This document shows, one piece after another, positions 1-8,293 of a DNA stretch of 64,000 nt (its first letter is position 1; each line of letters starts with the position of its first letter). This DNA comes from an uncultured Planctomycetales bacterium (GTDB lineage: Bacteria; Planctomycetota; Planctomycetia; Pirellulales; Thermoguttaceae), in NCBI GenBank assembly GCA_937889015.1, contig CALARR010000223.1, positions 55,644 to 119,643 on the forward strand, given 5' to 3'. A model generated the notes under the pieces. It was not told where the DNA came from. It worked only from the letters and a program-made list of their open reading frames with translations, and made no database searches. The position numbers and the translations under genes were made by a program.

Positions 1-310
1 TTCGCGTCTGGCCTGGACTGAGATCGTTGTCGAAGATGATGACGTCGGCGTCTTTGGCCGCGGCCAGTCGGGTCAACTCGTCGACCTTGCCGCTACCCAG
101 ATAGGTGGCCGCGTCCGGCGTTTCCCGGCGCTGGACCAATTGTCCTACCACGCGCGCTCCAGCCGCCGCGGCCAGACCTTCCAGTTCGTCCAAGGGGTCG
201 ATCGGGTAGGTGTGTCCCGACAGCAACACGCCCACCAGAATCGTGGTTTCGCTGGCAACACTTTCGGCGCGATTTAGATCGTACACGTAAACCGGAACCT
301 GGGGTTTCAT
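1..310 (-). CDS. hflX: GTPase HflX, N-terminal part (runs off the window edge)
   Basis: HflX is a ribosome-associated GTPase that splits stalled or hibernating ribosomes. Only the first 103 codons are present; the gene continues beyond base 1. Translating the minus strand from the ATG at 308-310 gives an open frame. It contains the HflX N-terminal signature: a YLGSGKVDEL glycine-rich segment at about residues 73-82, then DVIIFDNDLSPGQ at about 90-102. The GTPase domain itself lies outside the window, so the call rests on this N-terminal domain. The next minus-strand gene upstream is rsgA, 39 bases away, so two ribosome GTPases sit side by side, probably co-transcribed. Confidence 0.85.
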   Translation of the reverse strand, partial: MKPQVPVYVYDLNRAESVASETTILVGVLLSGHTYPIDPLDELEGLAAAAGARVVGQLVQRRETPDAATYLGSGKVDELTRLAAAKDADVIIFDNDLSPGQTR

Positions 311-349
311 GTCTAGTGAGTAACGCCTGAAATCTACTGCCCACTCTCC

Positions 350-1492
350 TCAGTCCATCTCGCCGGCCGACAAATGGCAGTAGCTCTCGTAACGCCGCTC
401 GTCGATCAATCCATCGGCCATCGCATGCTTCACGGCACAGTCATCCTCGTGGGTGTGAGTGCAATCAGGAAAACGGCACTGGCTGACAAAGGGACGCAGA
501 TCACGGTAGTAGCCAGCGACTTCGGCCTGGATCACGTCCCAAGGCTGAAACTGACGAATCCCCGGAGTGTCGACCACATAGCCGCCCGACGACAGCGGCA
601 GCAGGCGGGCAGTCGTTGTGGTGTGTTTTCCCTTCTGGTTTTCGACACTGACTTCCTGCACGGCCAGATCCAGCCCAGGTTCGATCACGTTCAAAAGAGA
701 GGACTTGCCCACGCCGCTTTGGCCGCTAAGCACGCTCTCTCGCCCGGCCAAGACGCGCCGCAAGCGATCCATGCCTATTCCCGTCTTGGCGCTGAGCAAC
801 AACACTTGGTAGCCCATCTGGCTGTAATCGCCAACGAGTGGCTGCAACGCAGCCGGATCAATCAGATCCACCTTGTTGATGCAGATGATCGGCTCGACCC
901 TACCCTTCTCGGCTGCGACTAACAGACGATCGATGAGGTTTGGCTTCAGACGCGGCTCGGCCGCGCTGCTGACAATCAACAATTGGTCGACGTTGGTTAC
1001 GAGCACCTGCATCCGCCCTCGCGTGGCGCGGCAGATGCTGCCTCGTCGGGGCTCGATGCGTTCGATGATCCCTTCCCGATTCTGCGGATCCGATAACGGC
1101 ACCGGCCGAAAGAGGACAATGTCTCCGGCCGCCACCACGTGCCGTTGGTCTGTGGTCAGGGTCTTCAGCAGTCGCCGCGTGGCGCATTGGTAAATGTGCC
1201 CCTCGTCGCTGCGCACTTCGCTCGTCAGTCCGTACACACCTAGCACCCGGCCACGCAGGCACGATTCATCCACATCGAGCAAGACGTGCAGGTCTGGCTC
1301 GTCCCCAGAGTCCTGGTCACAACCCACGACCGTGCGCTTCCGCGATTGCTCCGACTTCCCGATCCGCTCTTCCTGGGGGTGGTCCTGCTCAGAGGCGCCT
1401 TCGCTTGCGAACTTGCGGGTCCAGTCGGTACGGCGGGGCCGCTCGGTGCGGTTCTTGCGGAAATCGGTGCGGATCTTCCGTGGCTTGTTCAC
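350..1492 (-). CDS. rsgA: Ribosome small-subunit-dependent GTPase A
   Basis: RsgA is a late-stage 30S assembly factor with a circularly permuted GTPase domain. The permuted order is visible: the G4 motif NKVD (206-209) comes before the P-loop GQSGVGKS (257-264) and G3 DTPG (308-311). The C-terminal zinc site C-x4-C-x-H...C follows (C339, C344, H346/H348, C352). An OB-fold region lies at about 75-150. The first 65 residues are basic, low-complexity and longer than in E. coli RsgA, so the true start could be downstream, although such basic tails are common in the family. hflX lies directly downstream on the same strand. Confidence 0.95.
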   Translation of the reverse strand: MNKPRKIRTDFRKNRTERPRRTDWTRKFASEGASEQDHPQEERIGKSEQSRKRTVVGCDQDSGDEPDLHVLLDVDESCLRGRVLGVYGLTSEVRSDEGHIYQCATRRLLKTLTTDQRHVVAAGDIVLFRPVPLSDPQNREGIIERIEPRRGSICRATRGRMQVLVTNVDQLLIVSSAAEPRLKPNLIDRLLVAAEKGRVEPIICINKVDLIDPAALQPLVGDYSQMGYQVLLLSAKTGIGMDRLRRVLAGRESVLSGQSGVGKSSLLNVIEPGLDLAVQEVSVENQKGKHTTTTARLLPLSSGGYVVDTPGIRQFQPWDVIQAEVAGYYRDLRPFVSQCRFPDCTHTHEDDCAVKHAMADGLIDERRYESYCHLSAGEMD

Positions 1493-1611
1493 AGTTAGGG
1501 TGGATTCTGGGCCTGACTTGTGGCGCTAGTAGCGGCCTTCTAGGATGAACTGACCGTGGGCTGGAATGCCGCGGTTGGCAGCAGTCTACGGCCCCAAAAC
1601 GGCGCCAGTCA

Positions 1612-2571
1612 ATGAATCCTCCTTCGGCCGACTCGCCGCAACCTGCAGACTGGCTCGCTGCCGGACTTCGGTATTATAGCCTTAACTACTTCCTGCGGCG
1701 AGAGTTCGGTTGCCGGGTTTGGAAGCTGAGTCTGGATGCGGGGCTGGGCTGCCCGAACCGCGATGGGCGTCTCGGCCAAGAGGGCTGCATCTTCTGCGAT
1801 CCCGCCAGCTTCAGCCCCAGTCGGCGGAGGGGCCTGCCGACCATCGCCGCCCAACTCCAAGACGGGATCCAGCGACTCCAGGTTCGCCACCGCGTCGAGC
1901 GGTTCCTGGCCTATTTTCAACCGGGCACCAACACATACGCCCCGATCTCGCTTCTCCAGCAGTATTACCAGCAGGCCCTGGCTGATCCGGCGGTCGTGGG
2001 GTTGATCGTCGGAACGCGGCCCGACTGCGTCGGCGACGAGATCCTTGAACTGCTGGCCGATCTAGCCCGCCAGACTTGGGTATCCGTGGAGTTCGGATTG
2101 CAGAGTGTCCACAACCGTAGCTTGGCATGGATCGGTCGCGGTCATGACTACACCACCTTCCTCGACGCGGTTGCACGCTGCCAGTCCCGAAACCTCCGCG
2201 TCGGGGTGCACGTGATCTTGGGTCTGCCCGGGGAGAGTCGCGACGACCATCGGGCTACAGCTCGAGAACTGAGTCGGCTCGGGATCGCGTCCGTCAAGCT
2301 GCACAACCTGCACGCGGTGAAGCACACGCGTTTGGCTGCGCTGGTCGAGCAGGGCAATGTCCGCCTGTCCGAGTTGTCTGAGTATGTCGAGATGGTAGTC
2401 GATTTCCTGGAGTGCTTAAGCCCGGCGTGTGTGGTCGACCGGCTCAGCGGGGATGCACATCCAGACTGTCTGGTGGGGCCGGCCTGGTGTCTGGACAAGC
2501 CGCGGATTCGCGCGGCGATCGAGGCCGAGTTTGCACGCCGCAAAAGCCGTCAGGGGCGCTGCGCCCCGTAA
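1612..2571 (+). CDS. yhcC: Radical SAM protein, TIGR01212 (YhcC) family
   Basis: The protein is a cytoplasmic radical SAM enzyme of unknown substrate in the YhcC family. The cluster motif is family-typical: C47, C59 and C62 within GCPNRDG...GCIFC, with spacing C-x11-C-x2-C rather than the classical CxxxCxxC. Other family signatures are LIVGTRPDCVGDEIL and SVEFGLQS, with a GLPGES-type motif in the barrel. The length of 319 residues is normal for the family. The gene stands alone, divergent from rsgA with about 120 bases between them. Function has not been settled experimentally to my knowledge. Confidence 0.9.
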   Translation: MNPPSADSPQPADWLAAGLRYYSLNYFLRREFGCRVWKLSLDAGLGCPNRDGRLGQEGCIFCDPASFSPSRRRGLPTIAAQLQDGIQRLQVRHRVERFLAYFQPGTNTYAPISLLQQYYQQALADPAVVGLIVGTRPDCVGDEILELLADLARQTWVSVEFGLQSVHNRSLAWIGRGHDYTTFLDAVARCQSRNLRVGVHVILGLPGESRDDHRATARELSRLGIASVKLHNLHAVKHTRLAALVEQGNVRLSELSEYVEMVVDFLECLSPACVVDRLSGDAHPDCLVGPAWCLDKPRIRAAIEAEFARRKSRQGRCAP

Positions 2572-2597
2572 GAGTTGCAGCGTGATGGGCAGATTAG

Positions 2598-2620
2598 TGA
2601 AGCACCGCAGTTATGCTTCA
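2598..2620. terminator. Hairpin after the radical SAM gene
   Basis: A perfect 7-bp stem TGAAGCA/TGCTTCA with a 9-base loop lies 27 bases after the yhcC stop, in a convergent gap with the sugar kinase gene. There is no clear T-run, so the terminator call is weak. Confidence 0.3.
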
Positions 2621-2765
2621 ACTCCTTGACATAATTGACTGCGACCTTGGCCAGTGTCAGCGGGCCAAGAGGTGCTTCAGGGCGACCTGTTCCGGGATGG
2701 GCGAGAAGCAATGCTCGGCAGGCGTTCGGCGTTTCGGGTTGGCTGAGGTCGGTTGGGGGGGCTTT

Positions 2766-3719
2766 CTATTTCAATCCGGCCAGACGCATGGTCTCGTCAT
2801 AGCCTCGCAGGCCGGCCGTGGCGCCCAATCCCGACACACAACAGGCCCCGGTGGCGGCGGCCAAGCGGCCGGCATCGGCAACAGGCATTCCGCGCAGCAG
2901 TCCGGTGAGCAGCCCGGCGTAGAAGCAGTCGCCGGCTCCGGTGGTATCCACAACCGGTCCGGGAGGAGTGACGCTGGAGACTTCCAGATACTGGCCGGGC
3001 GCGGGACTCAAGAGGGCCCCCTTGGATCCCAGCTTGACTCCCAGGAGGCCGGGCGCTCCACAGGAGCGGAAGGTCTCCAGGATCTTCTGAGGATCAGTGT
3101 GTCCGGTCTGGTGTGTGGCTTCATCTCGGCTGGGCACGAACACATCCAGGTGCGGCAGAATGCGATCCAACGGCTTCAAAGCGCCGCCGTCGCCGGCCGC
3201 ATCGAGGGCCGTCTGGCAACCGGTGGCACGGATCGCGGCGAAGACTTCGGGTAGATCGCTCTCCAGGTTGGGCATCAGCGAGTAGTAGCCCACCAGGCAC
3301 ATTCGGCTCTTGGAGAACAGGTTCAAGTGATCGAGGAAAGACTTCTTGTCCATCAGCTTTGGGGCACCGACGCAATGGGCAAAACTCCGCTCGCCCGTGG
3401 GGTCGATCAATACGGCTGTGGTACTGGTGGCCCCGGTGGGGTGTGTCATCAGGAAAGCCGCGTCGATGCCCTCGGCTTCGTACTTGCGGCGGATCACGCC
3501 CGCCCAATCATCGTTGCCCACGTAGGTAAACGCCGCCACTTTCATGCCCAGGCGGGCCATCGCTACGCCTGTGTTCGACACGATCCCCCCCGTAGTGACC
3601 TCGATCGGTTCGGCGGGCAATAGCTTGCCACCTCCAATCGGGACTTCCAGGGGCACGGGCCGCACGAGAATATCGACTACGCAGGACCCACAAAGGACAC
3701 AATCAAGAGTCTTAGCCAT
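2766..3719 (-). CDS. PfkB-family carbohydrate kinase
   Basis: This is a ribokinase-fold sugar or nucleoside kinase that transfers phosphate from ATP. The C-terminal PfkB signature DTTGAGDCFYAGLL (residues 258-271) contains the catalytic base D264 and the anion hole GAGD. An N-terminal GG-x-x-x-N substrate motif is visible (GGIVSNTGVAMARLG, about 44-58). I chose the ATG at 3717-3719 because GGGAGCGG lies just upstream; a longer in-frame start at 3764 adds 15 residues with no family match. Length is 317 residues. The substrate cannot be told from the sequence. It is transcribed divergently from the HbpS-like gene. Confidence 0.88.
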   Translation of the reverse strand: MAKTLDCVLCGSCVVDILVRPVPLEVPIGGGKLLPAEPIEVTTGGIVSNTGVAMARLGMKVAAFTYVGNDDWAGVIRRKYEAEGIDAAFLMTHPTGATSTTAVLIDPTGERSFAHCVGAPKLMDKKSFLDHLNLFSKSRMCLVGYYSLMPNLESDLPEVFAAIRATGCQTALDAAGDGGALKPLDRILPHLDVFVPSRDEATHQTGHTDPQKILETFRSCGAPGLLGVKLGSKGALLSPAPGQYLEVSSVTPPGPVVDTTGAGDCFYAGLLTGLLRGMPVADAGRLAAATGACCVSGLGATAGLRGYDETMRLAGLK

Positions 3720-3828
3720 GAACCGCTCCCGAGTGGAGATCCGTGTTGACGTCGGCGCTGTCAATCACCGCGCGCCCGGACGCACGAGTCTCGAGCTGAG
3801 GGCGGGGGGAAGGTATCGACAATGCCCA

Positions 3829-3850
3829 AAGCGTAAGCACGATAACGCTT
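3829..3850. promoter_or_regulatory. Inverted repeat in the divergent pfkB/hbpS-like gap
   Basis: AAGCGT and ACGCTT face each other across 10 bases, and TAAGC/GCTTA form an overlapping pair. The position between two divergent starts (3719 and 3947) fits an operator, but nothing else supports this. Confidence 0.25.
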
Positions 3851-3946
3851 ATGACTTGCCGGGTCAAGCCGCTCCCGTTAGATTGCTGGTGTGCGGCGTG
3901 GCGTGGTTGCGGTCTCTTTCTCAGAAGTTGTGCAGGGAGCAGGGTC

Positions 3947-4354
3947 ATGCAAGATATTTCATTCGGTCAGGCACAAGCAGCGTTGGCTGCCGCCTTGGAA
4001 AAGGCGCAGCAGTTGGGGCTGCGTATGAACATCGCCGTGGTGGACGCCGGCGCGAACCTGAGAGCCTTCGCACGCATGGATGGTGCCTGGTTGGGGTCGA
4101 TCGATATTTCAATCAAGAAGGCTCGCACGGCGCGGTTCTTCGACATGAATACGGGCGAGATCGGCAAGCTCGCGCAGCCGGGCGGCTCGCTGTACAACAT
4201 TGAGCATTCGAACGGTGGCCTAATTACATTCCCTGGAGGGGTGCCGATTCGCGACTCGGCGGGAAACGTGGTCGGGGCCGTGGGGGTCTCTGGTGATGCC
4301 GTGGAAAATGACCATGCTGTGGCCCAGGCTGGCGCTCTGGCCGCGTTAAGATAG
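3947..4354 (+). CDS. GlcG/HbpS-like (DUF336) small protein
   Basis: The 135-residue protein belongs to the DUF336 family, whose members include HbpS (haem-binding) and GlcG. The family pattern is clear: an N-terminal helix of the type FGQAQAALAAALEKAQQLG, then MNIAVVDAGANLRAFARMDGAWLGSIDIS, then GGVPIRDSAGNVVGAVGVSGD and a C-terminal AVAQAGALAA helix. The ATG at 3947 follows a GGGAGCAGGG ribosome-binding site and gives the usual family length. A longer in-frame start exists at 3851 but adds unrelated Cys-rich sequence. No signal peptide is seen. It sits just upstream of the zinc transporter genes. Confidence 0.85.
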   Translation: MQDISFGQAQAALAAALEKAQQLGLRMNIAVVDAGANLRAFARMDGAWLGSIDISIKKARTARFFDMNTGEIGKLAQPGGSLYNIEHSNGGLITFPGGVPIRDSAGNVVGAVGVSGDAVENDHAVAQAGALAALR

Positions 4355-4529
4355 GCCCCCGACATTGCCGTCGTGGCTACAATGGAACACGCCGCAGCGG
4401 CAATTGCGTGTCGCGTTGGTTTCCGCTAACGAGTGGGGGGGCCGAATGAGTTCTTGTTGTGTAGAGGCAGTTGGTCGGATTTTCCGGAGGCACGCTTGTG
4501 CAGGTAGTGGGGGAGGCCGGCGGCACTCT

Positions 4530-5498
4530 GTGCTTCGAGCAGGAAGACGCGTCTGTGGACTCGCAGTTCTGTTGCCGTTGGTCTTCTTGGGGGGGTGTCT
4601 CGATGCCAGCGACGGAGATGATACTCTCCAAGTGGCTGTCAGCATCCCGCCGCAGCGATGGCTCGTAGAGCAACTCGGTGGCGAACGTTTGCGGGTTATG
4701 GTGCTGGTCGCGCCGGGTGAGAGTCCACACACCTATCAGCCCACGGACGCGCAGGTGAGTCGTCTGATGGCCTCGGCGGTGTATTTCCGTACGGGCGTCT
4801 CGTTTGAGAATGGTCCGTGGTTCAAGGCCATCCAGTCCGCGAAGGGATTGCGCGTGGTGGATGTGCGCGAGGGAATTGACCGCTTGGACATGCAACCTCA
4901 GTCGCCCGCCGCGGGCAAGCCCGACCTGCACGCCCACGAAGGCCATGCACACGCGCATCCTGAGCACGAAAGGGAACATGTCTGTCACAGCGCGGGGGGG
5001 TGCTCCGACGACGGTAAGGATCCGCACATTTGGCTCAGCCCACAGCGGTTGAAACGCCAGGCCCAGACCATGGCTCGCGTGCTTTGCGAATTGGACTCGG
5101 CTGGTCAGGCCCAGTATCAGCGGCGGTTGGCCGAATTGGAGACCTGTCTGGACGATTTGGATCGTCAACTCCGTGAGATGCTCTCTCCCCTGCGCGGAAA
5201 GGCGTTCTTCGTCTTTCATCCGGCATGGGGATATTTCGCACATGACTACGGCCTGCGGCAGAAGGCGATTGAAATCGAGGGCAAAGAGCCCAGTGATCAC
5301 CAATTGACGGAAATCCAGCAGGAAGCCCGGGCTGAGCAGATCAAGGTCGTGCTAGTGCAACCGCAGATATCCGGACGCGGGGCTCGATCGGTAGCGGCAG
5401 CCACGGGAGCCCGGCTTGAAGTGGCCGATCCCCTGCCTGGCGATGTCCCGGCTGGTTTGCGGCAGATGGCCGAGATCCTAGTCCAGAGTCACAAGTGA
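4530..5498 (+). CDS. znuA: Zinc/manganese ABC transporter substrate-binding lipoprotein (ZnuA-like)
   Basis: This is the extracytoplasmic metal-capture component of an ABC importer (cluster A-I family). A lipoprotein signal ends in LVFLGGC. The mature part has the family segments SPHTYQPTDAQ, a His-rich loop (HAHEGHAHAHPEH, about residues 130-145), DPHIWLSP, FHPAWGYFAHDYGL and EIEGKEPSDHQL, which supply the metal-binding histidines. The start is uncertain. The GTG at 4530 gives a standard signal peptide. ATG codons at 4446 and TTG-type starts upstream to 4365 keep the frame open but would leave a long odd N-terminus. The ABC ATPase begins 12 bases after the stop. Confidence 0.9.
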   Translation: MLRAGRRVCGLAVLLPLVFLGGCLDASDGDDTLQVAVSIPPQRWLVEQLGGERLRVMVLVAPGESPHTYQPTDAQVSRLMASAVYFRTGVSFENGPWFKAIQSAKGLRVVDVREGIDRLDMQPQSPAAGKPDLHAHEGHAHAHPEHEREHVCHSAGGCSDDGKDPHIWLSPQRLKRQAQTMARVLCELDSAGQAQYQRRLAELETCLDDLDRQLREMLSPLRGKAFFVFHPAWGYFAHDYGLRQKAIEIEGKEPSDHQLTEIQQEARAEQIKVVLVQPQISGRGARSVAAATGARLEVADPLPGDVPAGLRQMAEILVQSHK

Positions 5499-5510
5499 GG
5501 CGACCCGCGG

Positions 5511-6368
5511 ATGGCCGATGATCCCGTTGTGGAAATGTCCAATCTGTGTTTCGGATACGGGCCAGAACCGGCCAGCGCTTTGGTATTGGAAGATGTCTCG
5601 CTGTGTATCGAGAGTCGCGAATTTTTGGGGGTGATTGGTCCCAACGGAGGTGGTAAGACCACCCTGCTTAAGATGATCCTCGGTCTCTTGCGGCCGCAAG
5701 AGGGGCAGATCCGGGTCTTCGGTGTGGCGCCGGCCCAAGCCCGCGATCGGATTGGCTACGTGCCACAGCATGCGCGTGTCGATCCGAGTGTTCCCGCGAA
5801 TGTGTTGGACGTGGTGCTCACCGGTCGGCTACGGCGTTCCTCGTGGGGCGCCCGCTATGCTCGGGAGCATGTCCAACGAGCGATGGCTGCCCTGGAGCAG
5901 ACCGGCACGCAAGACCTTGCGGGGCGGGCCATCGGGACGCTTTCCGGCGGGCAGCGACAGCGAATCCTCATCGCCCGAGCTTTAGCTGCCGACACGCAAC
6001 TGTTGCTGCTGGACGAACCTACCGCCGGGGTCGATCCACACATGGAACGAGGCCTGACTGACCTGCTGCATCGGCTCAATGAGCGTTTGCCGATCGTGAT
6101 AGTCAGCCACGACGTTTCGTTCGTTTCAGCGCATTTGAAACGCATTGCCTGCCTCAATCGCCGGCTGACTTGCCATGCCGCTCGGGATATCTCCTGGGAT
6201 GTCGTGGCCCCCTTGTATCAGGACCCTGTCCGCATTGTGCGGCATGCCCACGAATGCCCATTGTCGGATCCCGGCTGTGGCCATGGCTGTGGAGGTCACG
6301 AAACGGACGGCCTCCGGACCGGCAGTCCTGCGGCACCGGTGGTACCCGAGGAACCGGGAAATGCTTGA
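5511..6368 (+). CDS. znuC: Metal ABC transporter ATP-binding protein (ZnuC-like)
   Basis: ATPase of the metal importer. Walker A GPNGGGKT (43-50), ABC signature LSGGQRQ (144-150) and Walker B LLLLDEP (164-170) are all intact, followed by an H-loop SHD near residue 203. The C-terminal 35 residues are unusual: they contain CPLSDPGCGHGCGGHE, a Cys/His-rich stretch that could bind metal. The ATG lies 12 bases after znuA, and the stop overlaps the permease start by 8 bases, so the three genes are an operon. Confidence 0.95.
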   Translation: MADDPVVEMSNLCFGYGPEPASALVLEDVSLCIESREFLGVIGPNGGGKTTLLKMILGLLRPQEGQIRVFGVAPAQARDRIGYVPQHARVDPSVPANVLDVVLTGRLRRSSWGARYAREHVQRAMAALEQTGTQDLAGRAIGTLSGGQRQRILIARALAADTQLLLLDEPTAGVDPHMERGLTDLLHRLNERLPIVIVSHDVSFVSAHLKRIACLNRRLTCHAARDISWDVVAPLYQDPVRIVRHAHECPLSDPGCGHGCGGHETDGLRTGSPAAPVVPEEPGNA

Positions 6369-7212
6369 TTTCTTCCGGGACATGGCGCACAACGAGTTCC
6401 TGCTGACCGGGTTGCTAGCAGGTTTGTTGGCCAGCGTAGCCTGCGGTGTGATTGGACCCTACGTGGTCACTCGGAAAATCGTGTTTCTGAGCGGTGCCAT
6501 TGCCCATATGGCGGTGGGGGGAATCGGAGCGGCCCTCTTTCTGGCCACCGTATTTCCGGGTTGGTTCGCCTGGTTGCTGCCCATGCACGGAGCGGTCTTG
6601 TCGGCTCTGGCTGGAGCGTTGGTCATCGGCCTGATTCACCAGCGGGCCACTGAGCGGCTCGATACACTCATCGGCGCTCTGTGGGCCATCGGAATGGCCG
6701 TGGGGGTGCTGCTCATCAAGTACACGCCCGGTTATCAGACCGAACTGATGAGCTACCTTTTCGGCAACATTGCTTTCGTAAGCTGGGATGACTTGGGCCT
6801 GATGGCAGCCCTGGATGCAATCATCGTGGGTACCGTGTTGTTGTGGCATAAGCGTTTTTTGGCGATCTGTTTGGACCCGGAGCAGGCGGAATTGCAGGGC
6901 GTCAATGTGCTTGCGGCCAATCTGGTGCTGCTGTGCCTGGTGGCCTTGACCGTGATCTGCCTCACACAAGTGGTGGGGTTGATATTGGTCATCGCCTTGC
7001 TCTGTCTGCCTGCCGCCACGGCTGCTCATCACACGCGACGCATGGGGTCCATGATCGCCGTGGCCACTCTGCTGTGCGGCTTGCTGACCACCCTGCCACG
7101 AATGGGAGTCTACGGTAGTCGAGTTAGTCCGGAATCGGCGATTGTTCTAGCTGCCGGCGGGCTGTACGTGCTTTCAGTGGTCTACCGCCGAGTGCGAGGG
7201 GGCAGAGTTTGA
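6361..7212 (+). CDS. znuB: Metal ABC transporter permease (ZnuB-like)
   Basis: Integral membrane subunit of the zinc/manganese importer. About eight hydrophobic helices are visible across 283 residues, including ALFLATVFPGWFAWLLP and VVGLILVIALLCLP. The LPAATAA segment is typical of the ABC-3 permease family. The ATG at 6361 overlaps the last codons of znuC and gives the usual family length; the frame is open further upstream to 6175 inside znuC, but that part is not permease-like. No Zur/Fur-type operator was recognised upstream of the operon. Confidence 0.93.
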   Translation: MLDFFRDMAHNEFLLTGLLAGLLASVACGVIGPYVVTRKIVFLSGAIAHMAVGGIGAALFLATVFPGWFAWLLPMHGAVLSALAGALVIGLIHQRATERLDTLIGALWAIGMAVGVLLIKYTPGYQTELMSYLFGNIAFVSWDDLGLMAALDAIIVGTVLLWHKRFLAICLDPEQAELQGVNVLAANLVLLCLVALTVICLTQVVGLILVIALLCLPAATAAHHTRRMGSMIAVATLLCGLLTTLPRMGVYGSRVSPESAIVLAAGGLYVLSVVYRRVRGGRV

Positions 7213-7302
7213 GCCTGAAATACGCGTCCGCAGTCCGCCGGCGGTCGCCTCAGCATGTGTCGTTCGAAGCTGACGTTTCGCGCCGCCATTCCTCCCCTGC
7301 CC

Positions 7303-8229
7303 CTACTCCACGTCACACAAACGGACGGCGTGCCGTAATGCGGCCAACTTGTCTGGCCACGTGGGGATGAACTCCTGCGATACGACGCCGTCATACCCCG
7401 TATCCAGAATGGTTCTCAGCACAGCCGGATAGTTCACTTCCTGCGTTTCGTCCGGTTCATTGCGCCCCGGGACACCTGCCACGTGGTAGTGGCCGATGTA
7501 CTCCTTGTGCTGCTGGATACGGCGGATCACATCGCCATTCATGATCTGCACGTGGTACACGTCGAACAGCAGTTTGATCCTTGGCGAACCCGCTTGTTTT
7601 ATCAATTCGATACACCGCTCGACGTCGTCGCCGAAGTAGCCTGGATGGCCTTTCATTGGGTGGGAGCTGTCGCGCGTATTGAGAATCTCCAGGCAAAGCG
7701 TGATCTTTTTCTCTTCGGCATACCCGAGAATCTGCTTCCAACACTCGACGCAATTGGCAGCACCTTGCTCGTCGTCGATTCCCTCCTCACGCATGCCAGT
7801 AAACGTGATCACCTTCGGGCACCCCCAGGCTGCAGCCAAGTCGATCGATTCCCGGAGCTTCTCCAGGCAGAAGGCGTGGTTGGAGCGGCTGAACGGCCCA
7901 CGTTTGAAGCCGTGACTGCCCACCATGGTCACTTGCATGCCCAATTCACGGAGAAGCGGGTAGTGTTCCTTGCCCACGTCCATGGCCGGCATCCCCATAC
8001 GGTGGCAGGCACGGATCAGTTGCTCCACAGGCATTGGGTTGAAGCACCAGCCATAGACGGACTGCTTGATCCGTCCATGCTGAATGCGATAGTCTTCCGG
8101 CAGGACACGGCGACTCGGGGGTTGAGCGTGAGCTGTTCGCCTGGCGAGCAACGCGGCGCAAGCTGTGGCGCTGCCGGCCAGAAATCCACGACGGGACAGG
8201 GTCTCGGTTGTCGGAGCCGATCGCGTCAC
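7303..8229 (-). CDS. Tat-exported TIM-barrel protein, hydroxypyruvate isomerase/xylose-isomerase-like
   Basis: A 308-residue protein with a twin-arginine signal: LSRRGFLAGSATACAALLA (11-29) followed by an Ala-rich cleavage region. The rest matches the AP-endonuclease-2-like TIM-barrel fold of hydroxypyruvate isomerases and sugar epimerases. Visible motifs are CLEILNTR with the metal-binding Glu, DVYHVQI, and GHYHVAGVPGRNEPDETQEVNY, which is the hydroxypyruvate-isomerase-like stretch. Planctomycetes carry many Tat-exported copies of this family with unknown substrates. It lies 64 bases downstream of the YjhG-type dehydratase on the same strand, so a joint role in sugar-acid catabolism is possible. 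Confidence 0.82.
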   Translation of the reverse strand: MTRSAPTTETLSRRGFLAGSATACAALLARRTAHAQPPSRRVLPEDYRIQHGRIKQSVYGWCFNPMPVEQLIRACHRMGMPAMDVGKEHYPLLRELGMQVTMVGSHGFKRGPFSRSNHAFCLEKLRESIDLAAAWGCPKVITFTGMREEGIDDEQGAANCVECWKQILGYAEEKKITLCLEILNTRDSSHPMKGHPGYFGDDVERCIELIKQAGSPRIKLLFDVYHVQIMNGDVIRRIQQHKEYIGHYHVAGVPGRNEPDETQEVNYPAVLRTILDTGYDGVVSQEFIPTWPDKLAALRHAVRLCDVE

Positions 8230-8293
8230 GGGTATTCGTCCTTTGAAGTCGAGCTAATCGTGAATGGAGTGAACGTCGTCTTCTGGCGGTCTC

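Noticed and set aside
4377..4382. TACAAT as a -10 element for the zinc transporter operon.
   Set aside because: No acceptable -35 lies at 16-18 bases upstream, and no Zur or Fur box is seen.
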